A stretch of 64,000 nucleotides of DNA from Agrococcus sp. ProA11 (GTDB lineage: Bacteria; Actinomycetota; Actinomycetes; Actinomycetales; Microbacteriaceae): the NCBI RefSeq assembly GCF_039880525.1, contig NZ_CP156989.1:744001-808000 (forward strand), in the 5' to 3' direction. The position numbers were made by a program, and so were the translations under genes. Positions 46,511 through 56,297 of this stretch are shown in pieces; the first letter of the stretch is position 1, and each line of letters begins with the position of its first letter. The notes beneath the pieces are model-generated. The model was not told the origin of the DNA and ran no database searches. It was given only the letters and a program-made list of their open reading frames with translations.

Positions 46511-48406
46511 TCAGCGCGCGGCGGGCAGCAGCGCGCCGCGGAAGTACGCGGCGAGCTCGTCCTTGGCGGTCAGCGGCAGCACGGCCGCCACGTACTGGTC
46601 GGGGCGCACGACCACGATCGCACCGTCGCGCGAGATGCCGCGCGCGTCGAACACGTCCTCGTCCTCCAGCGTCGCGAAGACGTTCTCGAGGTTGATGAGC
46701 TCGAACGGTCCGACGACCGGCTTGAACGCGTCCGGCACGTCGGTCATGACGACGTCGTGGTGCCCCTGCTGGTAGATGACCTTGATGTCGAACAGTGCGC
46801 TCGTGTCGCGCCCCGCGGGGGTGTGCACGGCGATCGGCGACTCGGGCGAGCCGTGCAGCCACTCGGCCAGCTCGCGCGTGGCGGATGCGTCTGCGGGCTT
46901 CGCCTGATCGGCGAAGACGTAGATGCGGTAGCGGCCGTCGGCGGTGTGCTGGTGGCCGAGGTGCAGCGGGTTGGTGTCGCACACCCGCGCCACGCGCGCC
47001 GACTTGAAGCGCTTGCCGATCGGGTAGCCGGTCGCCAGCTCCTGGTGGGTGGCGTCGCCGACGATCTGCGACGGCTCGTACTGGGTCATGAACCCGGCCG
47101 GGAACTCCGCCGTGGAGGTGTAGAAGTCGGAGACCGCCTGCGGGTTCTCGAACTCGCTGACCGGCTTGGCCATCAGCGTCGACCACTCCTTGTCGAAGTC
47201 GATGAGGTTCTGTGCGACGACCTGCCGCTCACCGGAGTAGGTGTCGAGCAGGCTCTCGGGGGCGCGGCCGTCGAGCACGTGGCCCAGCTTCCAGCCGATG
47301 TTGAAGCCATCCTGCATTGATACATTCATGCCCTGTCCGGCCTTGGCGCTGTGGGTGTGGCACGCGTCACCGGTGATGAACACCCGCGGCGTGCGGGTGC
47401 CGCGATCCTCCGGCAGCACGTCGTCGAAGCGGTCGGTGATGCGGTGGCCGACCTCGTAGACGCTGCTCCAGGCGACGTTCTTCACGTCGAGGGTGTAGGG
47501 CGCGATGATGTCGTTGGCCTTCTGGATGATCGCCTCGATCGGCGTGCTCCGCACCGTGCCGTCGCCGCCCTCGGGCACCTCGCCGAGATCGACGTACATG
47601 CGGAAGAGGTAGCCGCCCTCGCGCGGAATCAGCAGGATGTTGCCGCCCGACGACGACTGGATGGCGCACTTCGTGCGGATGTCGGGGAAGTCGGTGACAG
47701 CGAGCACATCCATGACGCCCCACGCGTGGTTCGCCGACTGGCCGACGAGCTTGCAGCCGATCGCGCGCCGCACGTTGCTGCGTGCGCCATCGGCGCCGAC
47801 CACGTACTTGGCGCGGATCGTGCGCTCCTGCCCCTCCTGCTCGTGCGCGGTGCCGCGCAGGTGCACGAGCACCGGGTACTCACCCTCGTCGGTCACCTCA
47901 ACCCGCTCGCACTCCCAGCCGAAATCGGGCGTGACGCGGCCGGGTGCATTGCACGCGGCCTCGGCGAAGTAGTCGAGCACGCGTGCCTGGTTCACGATCA
48001 GGTGCTTGAACTCGCTGATGCCGGCCGGGTCGTCGAGCGGGTTGGAGGTCTTGATGATGCGCGACGAGTCCTCGGGGTCGGGGCTCCAGAACGCCATCTC
48101 GGTGATCCAGTACGCCTCGGCGGTGATCGACTCGGCGAAGCCGAAGGCCTGGAACGTCTCGACGCTGCGCGCCTGGATGCCGTCGGCCTGGCCGATCGCC
48201 AGGCGCTCGCCGCGGCGCTCGATGATGCGCACGTTCACATCGGCGAACTGCGCGAGCTGCGCGGCGGTGATCATGCCGGCCGGGCCCGTGCCGACGATGA
48301 GCACGTCGACCTCGTCGGGCAGCGCTTCCGGCCGATCAAGGCCGATGCCGGCGGCGGGCTGGATCCGCGGGTCGGTGGACACGTATCCGTGGTGGTGGAA
48401 CTGCAC
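46511..48406 (-). CDS. FAD-dependent aromatic hydroxylase (phenol 2-monooxygenase / 3-hydroxybenzoate 4-hydroxylase type)
   Basis: A 631-residue single-component flavin hydroxylase. FAD loop VLIVGTGPAGMITAAQLAQF near residue 33; the DG motif is GADGARSNVRRAIG; the second FAD motif is FITGDACHTHSAKAGQGMN, followed by MQDGFNIGWKLGHVL. The C-terminal 170 residues form the thioredoxin-like dimerisation domain of the phenol hydroxylase family, as in MobA-type 3-hydroxybenzoate 4-hydroxylase of similar length. The GTG at 48406 follows GAGGAA; upstream sequence is repeats and not coding. It might supply the ring hydroxylation missing from the nearby hpa pathway, or serve a separate phenolic substrate. 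Confidence 0.87.
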   Translation of the reverse strand: MQFHHHGYVSTDPRIQPAAGIGLDRPEALPDEVDVLIVGTGPAGMITAAQLAQFADVNVRIIERRGERLAIGQADGIQARSVETFQAFGFAESITAEAYWITEMAFWSPDPEDSSRIIKTSNPLDDPAGISEFKHLIVNQARVLDYFAEAACNAPGRVTPDFGWECERVEVTDEGEYPVLVHLRGTAHEQEGQERTIRAKYVVGADGARSNVRRAIGCKLVGQSANHAWGVMDVLAVTDFPDIRTKCAIQSSSGGNILLIPREGGYLFRMYVDLGEVPEGGDGTVRSTPIEAIIQKANDIIAPYTLDVKNVAWSSVYEVGHRITDRFDDVLPEDRGTRTPRVFITGDACHTHSAKAGQGMNVSMQDGFNIGWKLGHVLDGRAPESLLDTYSGERQVVAQNLIDFDKEWSTLMAKPVSEFENPQAVSDFYTSTAEFPAGFMTQYEPSQIVGDATHQELATGYPIGKRFKSARVARVCDTNPLHLGHQHTADGRYRIYVFADQAKPADASATRELAEWLHGSPESPIAVHTPAGRDTSALFDIKVIYQQGHHDVVMTDVPDAFKPVVGPFELINLENVFATLEDEDVFDARGISRDGAIVVVRPDQYVAAVLPLTAKDELAAYFRGALLPAAR

Positions 48407-48456
48407 GGGTGGTTCCTCACTCCTATGTGAGACGACGCAAGTCATCGCGGGGTGCT

Positions 48457-48471
48457 GTTCTCTATATGAAC
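48457..48471. promoter_or_regulatory. Dyad at the promoter of the flavin hydroxylase
   Basis: GTTC-TCTATAT-GAAC is a perfect inverted repeat; on the minus strand TATAGA inside it can serve as -10, about 55 bases before the GTG. A repressor or activator of unknown family probably binds here. Confidence 0.45.
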
Positions 48472-48539
48472 ACGCACTTCGATTATCGCTCTCGAGCATA
48501 GGGCGGCCGCCCAGAACTGACAAGCGCCGCCCGCGGTTC

Positions 48540-48783
48540 GCCCGCCGCACGCCCGCCGCCGGCGCCGCGGTCCCGAGCAGAGGACGCATCGACGATCGGT
48601 CACGAGCGGAGGACCGATCGTCCTCTCCGGGCGACGCATCCTCTGCCCGAGACACGTCGGTGCCCGCCGCACGCCCGCCGCCGGCGCCGCGGTCCCGAGC
48701 AGAGGACGCATCGACGATCGGTCACGAGCGGAGGACTGATCGTCCTCTCTGGGCGACGCATCCTCCGCCCGAGACACGTCGGT
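48540..48783. repeat. 122-base tandem duplication with internal hairpins
   Basis: Two adjacent 122-base copies (48540-48661 and 48662-48783) differ at only three positions. Each holds nested dyads: GAGGAC-N5-GTCCTC, GACGATCGGTC paired with GACCGATCGTC (imperfect in copy 2), and GCAGAGGA with TCCTCTGC in copy 1. The copies lie in the 504-base gap between the hydroxylase and the AbiEi/DUF559 gene; no coding sequence is convincing there. Confidence 0.9.
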
Positions 48784-48910
48784 CCGTCCGCCGCGCCCCT
48801 GCGCGGCCCACCACCGCGCGCGGCCACCGCAGCGCGTTGTCCAGAGCGCGTTGTCCACCGCTCAGCTCCTCGCGGGCACGCGCGCGAGCGCCGCAGTGCA
48901 TCCTGCACGG

Positions 48911-49759
48911 ATGCGCGACCTGAGTACCGACATGCGCGCGGCCGGCGGTGCCGCCACCCGAAGCGCGCTTCGAGCGCTGGGCCATTCGAGTCGCAGGATC
49001 CGCGCTGCTGTCGAATCGGGCGAACTGCGGCGCATCGGCCGCTCCTGGGTGGTGCTGCCCGGAGCGGATCCGACCATCGTGGAGGCGCTCACGGCCCGAG
49101 GCGTGCTCGGCGGCGCGACGGCGCTGCGCAGCTACGGCGTCTGGGTGACGCACGTGCCCGTGCTCCAAGTCGCGACCGCACCGAGCAGGGGAACCGAGGC
49201 CATCACGACCGCCGAACGCATCTGGGAGCCGTACGAGCCGGATGCGCGGGCGTGGCGCGTCACCGTGCTCGATGCGCTCGTGCAGCACAGCAAGCGCGTG
49301 CCGCGCGACGATGCGATCGCGTCGATCGACAGCGCGTGGCATCAGGGGCTCGTGGGAGAGCCGGCGATCGACGAGCTCTTCCGCAGGCTCCCGCGGCGCT
49401 GCAGCGCGTGGCGCCGGCTGCTGGATCCGCGCGCCGAGTCGGGACTCGAGTCACTCGTGCGGGTGCCCTGCCGCGATCGCGGCTGGAGGGTGGAGTCGCA
49501 GGTGCCCGCCCCTGGCGGCGGGTTCAGCGACCTGCTCGTGGACGGCTGGCTCTACGTCGAGGCCGATGGGTCCGAGTGGCACGACAACCCGCAGCAGGCG
49601 GCGAAGGATCGGCGGCGCAATCGCGCGATCACCGATCGGGGCGATCGCTGGCTGCGCTTCGGGTACGCGGATGTGGTGCACGACCGCGACCGCACCATCG
49701 CCTCCATCGCGTCCGTGCTGTCGCAGGGTCGGCCCGGCGGCCGGCCGCCACCGTTCTGA
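48911..49759 (+). CDS. AbiEi-type antitoxin-like / DUF559 endonuclease-like protein
   Basis: A 282-residue soluble protein. Residues about 8-60 form a winged-helix part of the AbiEi antitoxin kind (AATRSALRALGHSSRRIRAAV then GELRRIGRSWVVLPGAD). The C-terminal 100 residues resemble DUF559/Vsr-like PD-(D/E)xK nucleases: ESLVRVPCRDRGWRVESQ, FSDLLVDGWLYVEADGSEWH and RRNRAITDRGDRWLRFGYADV (quoted in part). This combination is frequent in Actinobacteria and its function is unknown; the cognate toxin AbiEii is absent next to it. Start could be ATG 48911 or 48931. It is bounded on both sides by GAGGAC-rich dyads. Confidence 0.75.
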   Translation: MRDLSTDMRAAGGAATRSALRALGHSSRRIRAAVESGELRRIGRSWVVLPGADPTIVEALTARGVLGGATALRSYGVWVTHVPVLQVATAPSRGTEAITTAERIWEPYEPDARAWRVTVLDALVQHSKRVPRDDAIASIDSAWHQGLVGEPAIDELFRRLPRRCSAWRRLLDPRAESGLESLVRVPCRDRGWRVESQVPAPGGGFSDLLVDGWLYVEADGSEWHDNPQQAAKDRRRNRAITDRGDRWLRFGYADVVHDRDRTIASIASVLSQGRPGGRPPPF

Positions 49760-49779
49760 GCGGAGGACACGTCATGAGG

Positions 49780-49798
49780 AGAGGACGTCTCGTCCTCT
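49780..49798. repeat. GAGGACG dyad downstream of the DUF559 gene
   Basis: AGAGGACG-TCT-CGTCCTCT, an eight-base perfect stem followed by TGCTCGG. The words GAGGACG and CGTCCTCTGCTC recur from the 122-base duplication on the other side of the gene. Confidence 0.7.
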
Positions 49799-49855
49799 GC
49801 TCGGACCAACCCGCGAATTGATCCTCTGCTCGGGAGCAGGGAGGGGAGGGCTGGC

Positions 49856-50863
49856 TCAGCCGAGGTAGCCGAGCTCTCGCACCGCGTCGCGCTCCGACGC
49901 GAGCTCAGCGACGGAGTTCTCGAGCTGCTCGCGCACGTCGGCATCTATCGAGAGTCCCTCCACGATCGACCAGTCGCCGCCGGCCGTCGTGACGGGGAAC
50001 GAGGAGACGAGCCCCTCGGGCACGCCGTACTCGCCGCGGGAGATGACCGACATCGACGTCCAGTCGTCGGCGGGTGTGCCCTGCACCCAGTCGCGCACGT
50101 GGTCGATGGTGGCCGACGCCGCCGAGGCCGCGGAGGAGGCGCCGCGCGCCTCGATGATCGCGGCCCCACGATTGGCGACCGTCGGCACGAACTCCTCCTT
50201 CACCCACGAGCGCTCGACGAGATCGACCGCGGGCTGACCGGCAACGACCGCGTGCGTCACGTCGGGCACCTGCGTCGCCGAGTGGTTGCCCCACACGATC
50301 ATGCGCCGCACGTCGGCGACGGCCGCACCCGTCTTCGCGGCCAGCTGCGCGATCGCGCGGTTGTGGTCGAGGCGGGTGAGCGCAGCGAAGCGTTCACGCG
50401 GGATGTCGGGCGCCGCGGCCGCGGCGATCAGCGCGTTGGTGTTCGCCGGGTTGCCGGTGACGGTGATGCGGATGCCCGGGTTCGCGTGCTCCTGGATCGC
50501 GCGTCCCTGCTCGGCGAAGATGGCGCCGTTGGCGGCCAGCAGGTCGCCGCGCTCCATGCCCTTGCCGCGCGGCCGGGCACCCACGAGCAGCGCGTGGTCG
50601 GCGCCCTCGAAGGCCACCGCCGCATCCGCGGACGTGTCGACCGAGGCCAGCAGGGGGAACGCCGCATCGTGCAGCTCCATCACCACCCCCTCGAGCGTCG
50701 GCAGCGCCTGGGGCACTTCGAGGATCCGCAGCCGCACCGGCTGATCGGGCCCGAACAGGTCCCCGGCCGCGATGCGGAAGAGCAGCTGATACCCGATCTG
50801 GCCTGCGCCGCCCGTGACGGCGACCGTGACGGGCGAGGCGGAGCGGGAGGCGGCGGTGTGCAT
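49856..50863 (-). CDS. mdh: Malate dehydrogenase
   Basis: A 335-residue NAD-dependent malate dehydrogenase of the TCA cycle. NAD loop [23 protein letters not shown]/substrate segment [13 protein letters not shown] (substrate arginine); [28 protein letters not shown] (catalytic Asp); and [14 protein letters not shown] with the catalytic histidine. The cytosolic-type MDH pattern is that of high-GC Actinobacteria. It is divergent from leuC; the 205-base space between holds GC-rich repeats of the word GCGCGTCCGCCC. Confidence 0.95.
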   Translation of the reverse strand: MHTAASRSASPVTVAVTGGAGQIGYQLLFRIAAGDLFGPDQPVRLRILEVPQALPTLEGVVMELHDAAFPLLASVDTSADAAVAFEGADHALLVGARPRGKGMERGDLLAANGAIFAEQGRAIQEHANPGIRITVTGNPANTNALIAAAAAPDIPRERFAALTRLDHNRAIAQLAAKTGAAVADVRRMIVWGNHSATQVPDVTHAVVAGQPAVDLVERSWVKEEFVPTVANRGAAIIEARGASSAASAASATIDHVRDWVQGTPADDWTSMSVISRGEYGVPEGLVSSFPVTTAGGDWSIVEGLSIDADVREQLENSVAELASERDAVRELGYLG

Positions 50864-51016
50864 GGTTCCATCGTGCCCGCCGCCGCTCGAGCGCGCCAGA
50901 GACCTCCGCGGCGCCGCGGCGTGCATCCCGCAAGAGCGCGTCCGCCCCAGCGCGGCGCGCGTCCGCCCGCAGCGCGGTGCGTGTTCGCCCGCAGAGGAGC
51001 CGCACACCGCCGCGCG

Positions 51017-51068
51017 TAGACTTGGCAGACGGGCACCTTGGGCCCGTTCGTGTGTGGGAGAGAACCGT
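51017..51068 (+). promoter_or_regulatory. leuC promoter -10 and leader
   Basis: TAGACT (51017-51022) fits a -10 box. The 46-base leader contains CGGGC/GCCCG arms capable of a small hairpin, and GGGAGAG as ribosome site before ATG 51069. No leucine-codon leader peptide is evident. Confidence 0.45.
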
Positions 51069-52535
51069 ATGGGCAAGACGCTGGCCGAGAAGGTCTGGGA
51101 AGACCACGTCGTGGTGCGAGGCGAGGACGGCGCTCCCGACCTCATCTACATCGACCTCCACCTCATCCACGAGGTCACGAGCCCGCAGGCATTCGACGGC
51201 CTGCGCCAGGCCGGCAGGCCGATGCGCCGCACCGACCTCACGGTCGCGACCGAGGACCACAACACGCCAACGCTCGAGATCGACAAGCCCATCCAGGATC
51301 CGACGAGCCGCAAGCAGATCGAGACCCTGCGCCACAACGCCGAGGAGTTCGGCGTGCGCATCCACTCGCTGGGCGACAAGGAGCAGGGCATCGTGCACCT
51401 GGTCGGCCCGCAGCTCGGCCTGACGCTCCCGGGCGTCACGGTCGTGTGCGGCGACTCGCACACCTCCACGCACGGCGCCTTCGGGGCGATGGCGTTCGGC
51501 ATCGGCACGAGCGAGGTCGAGCACGTGATGGCCACGCAGACGCTCCCGCTCAAGCCCTTCAAGACCATGGCGATCAACGTGGAGGGCGACCTGCGCCCCG
51601 GCGTGACCGCGAAGGACATCATCCTTGCCGTCATCGCCAAGATCGGCACCGGCGGCGGCGCCGGCTACGTCTTCGAGTACCGCGGCAGCGCTATCCGCGC
51701 CCTCTCCATCGAGGGCCGCATGACGATCTGCAACATGTCGATCGAGGCGGGCGCCAGGGCCGGCATGGTCGCGCCCGACGAGACCACCTTCGCTTACGTG
51801 CAGGATAAGCCGCACGCGCCGAAGGGCGCTGACTGGGATGCCGCGATCGAGTACTGGAAGACGCTGCCGACCGACGACGACGCGGTCTTCGACAAGGAGA
51901 TCTTCGTCGACGCGACCGAGCTCGAGCCCTTCGTCACCTGGGGCACCAACCCCGGCCAGGGCGTCTCGCTCTCCGGCGAGGTGCCGTCGCCCGAATCCTT
52001 CACCGACCCGACCGACCGTGCCGCCGCCGAGCGCGCGCTCGAGTACATGGATCTGAGCCCCGGCACCAAGCTGAAGGACATCCCGGTCGACACCGTCTTC
52101 ATCGGCTCCTGCACGAACTCGCGCGTCGAGGACCTCACCGCCGCCGCCGACATCATCCGCGGGCGGCAGAAGGCGGATGGCGTGAAGGTCATGGTCGTGC
52201 CGGGCTCGGCCCGGGTGCGGCTCGAGGCCGAGGCGCTCGGCCTCGACAAGGTGTTCAAGGACTTCGGGGCGGAGTGGCGCTTCGCGGGCTGCTCGATGTG
52301 CCTGGGCATGAACCCCGATCAGCTCGCGCCCGGCGAGCGCTGCGCGTCGACGTCGAACCGCAACTTCGAGGGACGCCAGGGCAAGGGCGGCCGCACCCAC
52401 CTGGTGTCGCCGCTGGTGGCCGCCGCGACCGCGATCCGCGGCACGCTCTCGAGCCCGTGGGATCTGCAGCACAGCGACCCCAAGCACGGCCAGAGCCAGC
52501 TGACGGATGCGTCGACGACCGGCGAGGAGGCCTGA
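51069..52535 (+). CDS. leuC: 3-isopropylmalate dehydratase large subunit
   Basis: A 488-residue aconitase-family [4Fe-4S] subunit that, with LeuD, isomerises 2- to 3-isopropylmalate. Iron-sulphur cysteines lie in [13 protein letters not shown] and [31 protein letters not shown] and ATEDHNTPT are also family sequence. The N-terminus [15 protein letters not shown] matches normal LeuC. It is separated from leuD by one base. Its substrate comes from LeuA (not in window), and the product goes to LeuB at the far left end. Confidence 0.96.
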   Translation: MGKTLAEKVWEDHVVVRGEDGAPDLIYIDLHLIHEVTSPQAFDGLRQAGRPMRRTDLTVATEDHNTPTLEIDKPIQDPTSRKQIETLRHNAEEFGVRIHSLGDKEQGIVHLVGPQLGLTLPGVTVVCGDSHTSTHGAFGAMAFGIGTSEVEHVMATQTLPLKPFKTMAINVEGDLRPGVTAKDIILAVIAKIGTGGGAGYVFEYRGSAIRALSIEGRMTICNMSIEAGARAGMVAPDETTFAYVQDKPHAPKGADWDAAIEYWKTLPTDDDAVFDKEIFVDATELEPFVTWGTNPGQGVSLSGEVPSPESFTDPTDRAAAERALEYMDLSPGTKLKDIPVDTVFIGSCTNSRVEDLTAAADIIRGRQKADGVKVMVVPGSARVRLEAEALGLDKVFKDFGAEWRFAGCSMCLGMNPDQLAPGERCASTSNRNFEGRQGKGGRTHLVSPLVAAATAIRGTLSSPWDLQHSDPKHGQSQLTDASTTGEEA

Positions 52536-52536
52536 C

Positions 52537-53145
52537 ATGGAGAAGATCAGCACCCTGACCGGCCCCATCGTGCCGCTCGAGCGGTCCAACGTCGACACCG
52601 ACCAGATCATCCCGGCGGTGTTCCTCAAGCGCGTCACGAAGACCGGCTACGACGACGCACTGTTCCACTCCTGGCGCCAGGATCCCGACTTCGTGCTCAA
52701 CCAGGAGCCCTACCGCAACGGCGGCATCCTGGTCGTCGGGCACGACTTCGGCACGGGATCCAGCCGTGAGCATGCCGTGTGGGCGCTGCGCGACTTCGGC
52801 TTCAGCGCCGTGCTCGGCCCGCGCTTCGGTGAGATCTTCCGCGGCAACGCCGGCAAGCAGGGACTGCTCATCGGCCAGATCTCCGAGGAGACGATGGAGG
52901 CGCTCTGGGCCGTGGCCCGCGAGACCACCGGCGCCCAGATCACCGTGGACCTCGAGGCGCGCACCGCGACCGCAGCCGGCGTCACGCATTCGTTCGAGAT
53001 CGACGACTACACTCGCTGGCGTCTGCTCGAGGGGCTGGATGACATCGCCCTGACCCTCCGCGACGAAGCCGCCATCACGGCGTTCGAGGCGAACCGTCCG
53101 ACGTGGATGCCGAAGACGCAGCCCGTCAGGGAAGGAACCCAGTGA
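52537..53145 (+). CDS. leuD: 3-isopropylmalate dehydratase small subunit
   Basis: A 202-residue swivelling subunit of isopropylmalate isomerase. [20 protein letters not shown] near the N-terminus, [20 protein letters not shown] and [18 protein letters not shown] are the LeuD hallmarks. Its stop overlaps the GTG of murA (GTGA), so leucine and murein precursor genes share a message in this organism. Confidence 0.96.
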   Translation: MEKISTLTGPIVPLERSNVDTDQIIPAVFLKRVTKTGYDDALFHSWRQDPDFVLNQEPYRNGGILVVGHDFGTGSSREHAVWALRDFGFSAVLGPRFGEIFRGNAGKQGLLIGQISEETMEALWAVARETTGAQITVDLEARTATAAGVTHSFEIDDYTRWRLLEGLDDIALTLRDEAAITAFEANRPTWMPKTQPVREGTQ

Positions 53146-54503
53146 ACTTGACCGAGTTCAGCAAGAACGCCGGTGCCGCCGTCGGCATGAACGTCGACAC
53201 CATCGCCGTGCGCGGCGGCAAGCCGCTGCGCGGGCGCATCCAGATGAAGGGTGCCAAGAACCTGGTCACGAAGGCCATGGTCGCGGCGCTGCTGGCCGAC
53301 ACCCCCTCCGAGCTGCGCAGCGTGCCCCAGATCAGCGACGTGCGCGTCGTTCGCGGGCTGCTCGAGCTGCACGGCGTCACCGTGGAGCAGGATGGCGACA
53401 CGCTGCGCTTCGATCCGGCGAACGTGCGCACCGCGCATGAGACCTCGATCAACGCGCATGCCGGCTCCAGCCGCATCCCGATCCTGTTCTGCGGCCCGCT
53501 GCTGCACCAGCTCGGTGAGGCCTTCATCCCCGACCTGGGCGGCTGCCACATCGGCGATCGCCCGATCGACTTCCACCTCGACGTGCTGCGCAACTTCGGT
53601 GCCGTGGTCGAGAAGCTGCCCAGCGGCATCCGCATGTCGGCCCCGAACGGCCTGCACGGCGCCAAGATCGACCTGCCCTACCCCTCGGTCGGCGCGACGG
53701 AGCAGGTGCTCCTCGGTGCCGTCCGCGCGAAGGGCCGCACCGAGCTCACCGGCGCCGCCGTGGAGCCCGAGATCATGGACCTCATCGCGATCCTGCAGAA
53801 GATGGGCGCCGAGATCCAGGTCGACACCGACCGCACCATCCGCATCGAGGGCGTCGACAAGCTCGTCGGCTACAGTCACACGGCGCTGTTCGACCGCAAC
53901 GAGGCCGCCTCCTGGGCGTGCGCGGCGCTCGCCACCAGCGGCGACGTGTTCCTGGAGGGCGCGCGGCAGCCCGAGATGACGACCTTCCTGAACGTCTACC
54001 GCAAGGCCGGGGGCGCATTCGAGATCGAGGACGACGGCATCCGGTTCTGGCACCCGGGCGGCGACCTCAAGCCGGTCGTGGTGGAGACGGATGTGCACCC
54101 CGGGTTCATGACCGACTGGCAGCAGCCGCTCGTCGTGGCGCTCGCGAAGGCGAACGGCATCTCGATCGTGCACGAGACGGTCTACGAGCAGCGCTTCGGC
54201 TTCACCGAGGCGCTCGTCGAGATGGGTGCGCGCATCCAGATCCACACCGATTGCCTCGGCAGCCACGCATGCCGCTTCGGCCAGCGCAACTATGAGCACT
54301 CCGCCGTCATCGCCGGCCCGGTCGAGCTGCACGGCGCCGACATCACGGTGCCCGACCTGCGCGGCGGCTTCAGCCACCTCGTCGCGGCGCTGACCGCCGA
54401 GGGCACCAGCCGCATCTCCAACGTCGGCATCATCGCTCGCGGCTATGAGCGCTTCATCGAGAAGCTGGAGACGCTGGGCGCAGACTTCGACGTGGTGGCC
54501 TGA
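53142..54503 (+). CDS. murA: UDP-N-acetylglucosamine 1-carboxyvinyltransferase
   Basis: A 453-residue EPSP-synthase-fold enzyme that adds enolpyruvate to UDP-GlcNAc, the first committed step of peptidoglycan synthesis. [20 protein letters not shown] holds the active-site K-N pair; Cys135 in [14 protein letters not shown] is the position attacked by fosfomycin, and is intact. [19 protein letters not shown] sequence appears as [20 protein letters not shown]. The GTG at 53142 follows AAGGAA and overlaps leuD by four bases; an ATG 16 codons further in is an alternative. Confidence 0.95.
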   Translation: MNLTEFSKNAGAAVGMNVDTIAVRGGKPLRGRIQMKGAKNLVTKAMVAALLADTPSELRSVPQISDVRVVRGLLELHGVTVEQDGDTLRFDPANVRTAHETSINAHAGSSRIPILFCGPLLHQLGEAFIPDLGGCHIGDRPIDFHLDVLRNFGAVVEKLPSGIRMSAPNGLHGAKIDLPYPSVGATEQVLLGAVRAKGRTELTGAAVEPEIMDLIAILQKMGAEIQVDTDRTIRIEGVDKLVGYSHTALFDRNEAASWACAALATSGDVFLEGARQPEMTTFLNVYRKAGGAFEIEDDGIRFWHPGGDLKPVVVETDVHPGFMTDWQQPLVVALAKANGISIVHETVYEQRFGFTEALVEMGARIQIHTDCLGSHACRFGQRNYEHSAVIAGPVELHGADITVPDLRGGFSHLVAALTAEGTSRISNVGIIARGYERFIEKLETLGADFDVVA

Positions 54504-55306
54504 TGACGCTGCCGGGCCATCCACCCAAGGCAGAGCGCAGCCCCGTCTACGTCGGCCTCGCGGCCGCGATCCTCCCGGTGATGGCCGCGATGGCCAAGCT
54601 GCACATCCGCGGCAACGAGCACATTCCCGCAGAGGGTGCGTTCGTGCTGTCGCCGAACCACTACAGCGAGATCGATCCGGTGGTGATGGCGGTGGCCATC
54701 TGGAAGGCCGGCCGGGTGCCGCGCTTCATGGCGAAGGCGAGCCTGTTCCGCATTCCCGTCGTCGGGCGCATCCTCAAGGCTGCCGGCCAGATCCCGGTGG
54801 AGCGCAGCGGTCGGCCGAACAGTCGGTCGGAGCCCATGGATGCGGCGCGCACGCTCGTACGCGACGAGCTGGGCGTCGTCATCTACCCGGAGGGGTCGCT
54901 CACGCGCGACCCCGCCCTGTGGCCGATGCGCGGCAAGACCGGCGCCGTGCGCATGGCGCTCGAGGCGGGCGTGCCGCTCATCCCCGCCGCGCACTGGGGC
55001 ACGCAGCACCTCATGCCGCGCTACGGCAAGGGCATCCGTCCCGTGCCGCGCAAGCACATCGAGATCCTGTTCGGCCCGCCCGTGGACCTCTCGGAGTTCG
55101 CGGGCAAGACCGACCAGCGGTCGATGAACCTCGCGACCGAGCGCGTGATGGACGCGATCGCCGGGCTGCTGGGCGAGCTCCGCGGCGAGACCCCGCCGGC
55201 GCAGCGCTACAACCCCAGCGCCCACGGCCAGGCCGAGACGGGGCGCTTCATCGACGAGCAGGGCAAGCCGCGCGCCGGTGACGCACAGGAACCGCGGAAT
55301 GACTGA
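54503..55306 (+). CDS. plsC: 1-acyl-sn-glycerol-3-phosphate acyltransferase family protein
   Basis: A 267-residue PlsC-domain acyltransferase for phosphatidic acid synthesis. A short hydrophobic N-terminus is followed by the catalytic HX4D motif NHYSEIDPVV near residue 53, the acceptor motif IPVERSGRPNSR region, and YPEGSLTRDPALWPMR with the EGS motif. It overlaps murA by one base and gpsA by eight. GpsA supplies glycerol-3-phosphate, so neighbouring genes cover phospholipid precursor synthesis. Confidence 0.9.
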   Translation: MTLPGHPPKAERSPVYVGLAAAILPVMAAMAKLHIRGNEHIPAEGAFVLSPNHYSEIDPVVMAVAIWKAGRVPRFMAKASLFRIPVVGRILKAAGQIPVERSGRPNSRSEPMDAARTLVRDELGVVIYPEGSLTRDPALWPMRGKTGAVRMALEAGVPLIPAAHWGTQHLMPRYGKGIRPVPRKHIEILFGPPVDLSEFAGKTDQRSMNLATERVMDAIAGLLGELRGETPPAQRYNPSAHGQAETGRFIDEQGKPRAGDAQEPRND

Positions 55307-56297
55307 CGCGGTCGTCCTGGGCGCGGGCAGCTGGGGCACGACCTTCGCGAAGGCGCTCGCCGACGGGGGAGCGGCGACCACGCTGTGGGCGCGCAGGCCG
55401 GAGGCGGCGCGCGAGATCGACGAGGCGCGGCGCAACACCCGCTACCTGCCGGGCATCACGCTGCCGGCGAGCCTGCACGCGACCAGCGACATTCGCGAGG
55501 CGCTGGAGGGCGCGTCGCAGGTGTACCTGGCCGTGCCGAGCCAGCAGCTGCGCCAGCTGCTGCGCGAGCATGGCGACGCGATCGAGCCGGACGCCCCGAT
55601 CGTCAGCCTCATGAAGGGCGTCGAGGGCGGCACGCGCATGCGCATGAGCGAGGTGATCGCCGAAGAGCTCGGGGTCGACCCGCACCGCATCGCCGTGGTC
55701 TCGGGGCCGAACCTGGCGCTCGAGATCGCCCAAGAGCATCCGACGGCCGCCGTCGTCTCGTCCTCCAGCGCCGACACCGCTCGCGCCGTCGCGAAGCGGG
55801 CGCGCAACGACTACTTCCACTCGTTCATCAACACTGACGTGATCGGCACCGAGTTCGGCGGGGTGCTGAAGAACCTGGTGGCGCTCGCGATCGGCATCGT
55901 CGACGGCGTCGGCTACGGCGAGAACACCAAGGCGTCGATCATCACGCGCGGGCTCGCGGAGGTCACCGACTTCGCGGTCGCGCACGGGGCCGAGCGCGAG
56001 ACCCTGCGCGGGCTCGCGGGCCTCGGCGACCTCATCGCCACCTGCGCGTCGCCGCTGTCGCGCAACTTCACCGCCGGGCGGCTGCTCGGCATGGGCTACT
56101 CGCGCACCGATGTGGTCGAGCGCATGGAGCAGGTGGCCGAGGGCCTCGCATCCGTCGACCCCGTCTCGCAGCTGGCCGCCGCCAAGGGGGTGCGGATGCC
56201 GATCCTCGAGCAGGTGAAGCTGGTACTCGACGGCGGGATGGATCCGCGCGACATCGCCCCGCATCTGACCACCGACGACGAGCCCATCGAGGAGTGA
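55299..56297 (+). CDS. gpsA: Glycerol-3-phosphate dehydrogenase [NAD(P)+]
   Basis: A 332-residue enzyme reducing dihydroxyacetone phosphate to sn-glycerol-3-phosphate for lipids. Cofactor loop VLGAGSWGTTFAKALADGG; VVSGPNLALEIAQEHPTA; the catalytic lysine in EFGGVLKNLVALAIGIVDG and VTDFAVAHGAERETLRGLAG, given in part, are all family features. The ATG at 55299 after AGGAACC is preferred to a GTG seven codons earlier. It overlaps plsC by eight bases and ddl by four. Confidence 0.95.
   Translation: MTDAVVLGAGSWGTTFAKALADGGAATTLWARRPEAAREIDEARRNTRYLPGITLPASLHATSDIREALEGASQVYLAVPSQQLRQLLREHGDAIEPDAPIVSLMKGVEGGTRMRMSEVIAEELGVDPHRIAVVSGPNLALEIAQEHPTAAVVSSSSADTARAVAKRARNDYFHSFINTDVIGTEFGGVLKNLVALAIGIVDGVGYGENTKASIITRGLAEVTDFAVAHGAERETLRGLAGLGDLIATCASPLSRNFTAGRLLGMGYSRTDVVERMEQVAEGLASVDPVSQLAAAKGVRMPILEQVKLVLDGGMDPRDIAPHLTTDDEPIEE

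Noticed and set aside
48540-48783. 122-base duplication as an insertion sequence
   Set aside because: No transposase frame, no terminal inverted repeats bounding the pair and no target duplication seen; it is a plain tandem duplication.
48911-49759. Complete AbiE toxin-antitoxin defence system
   Set aside because: Only the AbiEi-like/DUF559 protein is present; no AbiEii nucleotidyltransferase toxin adjoins it.
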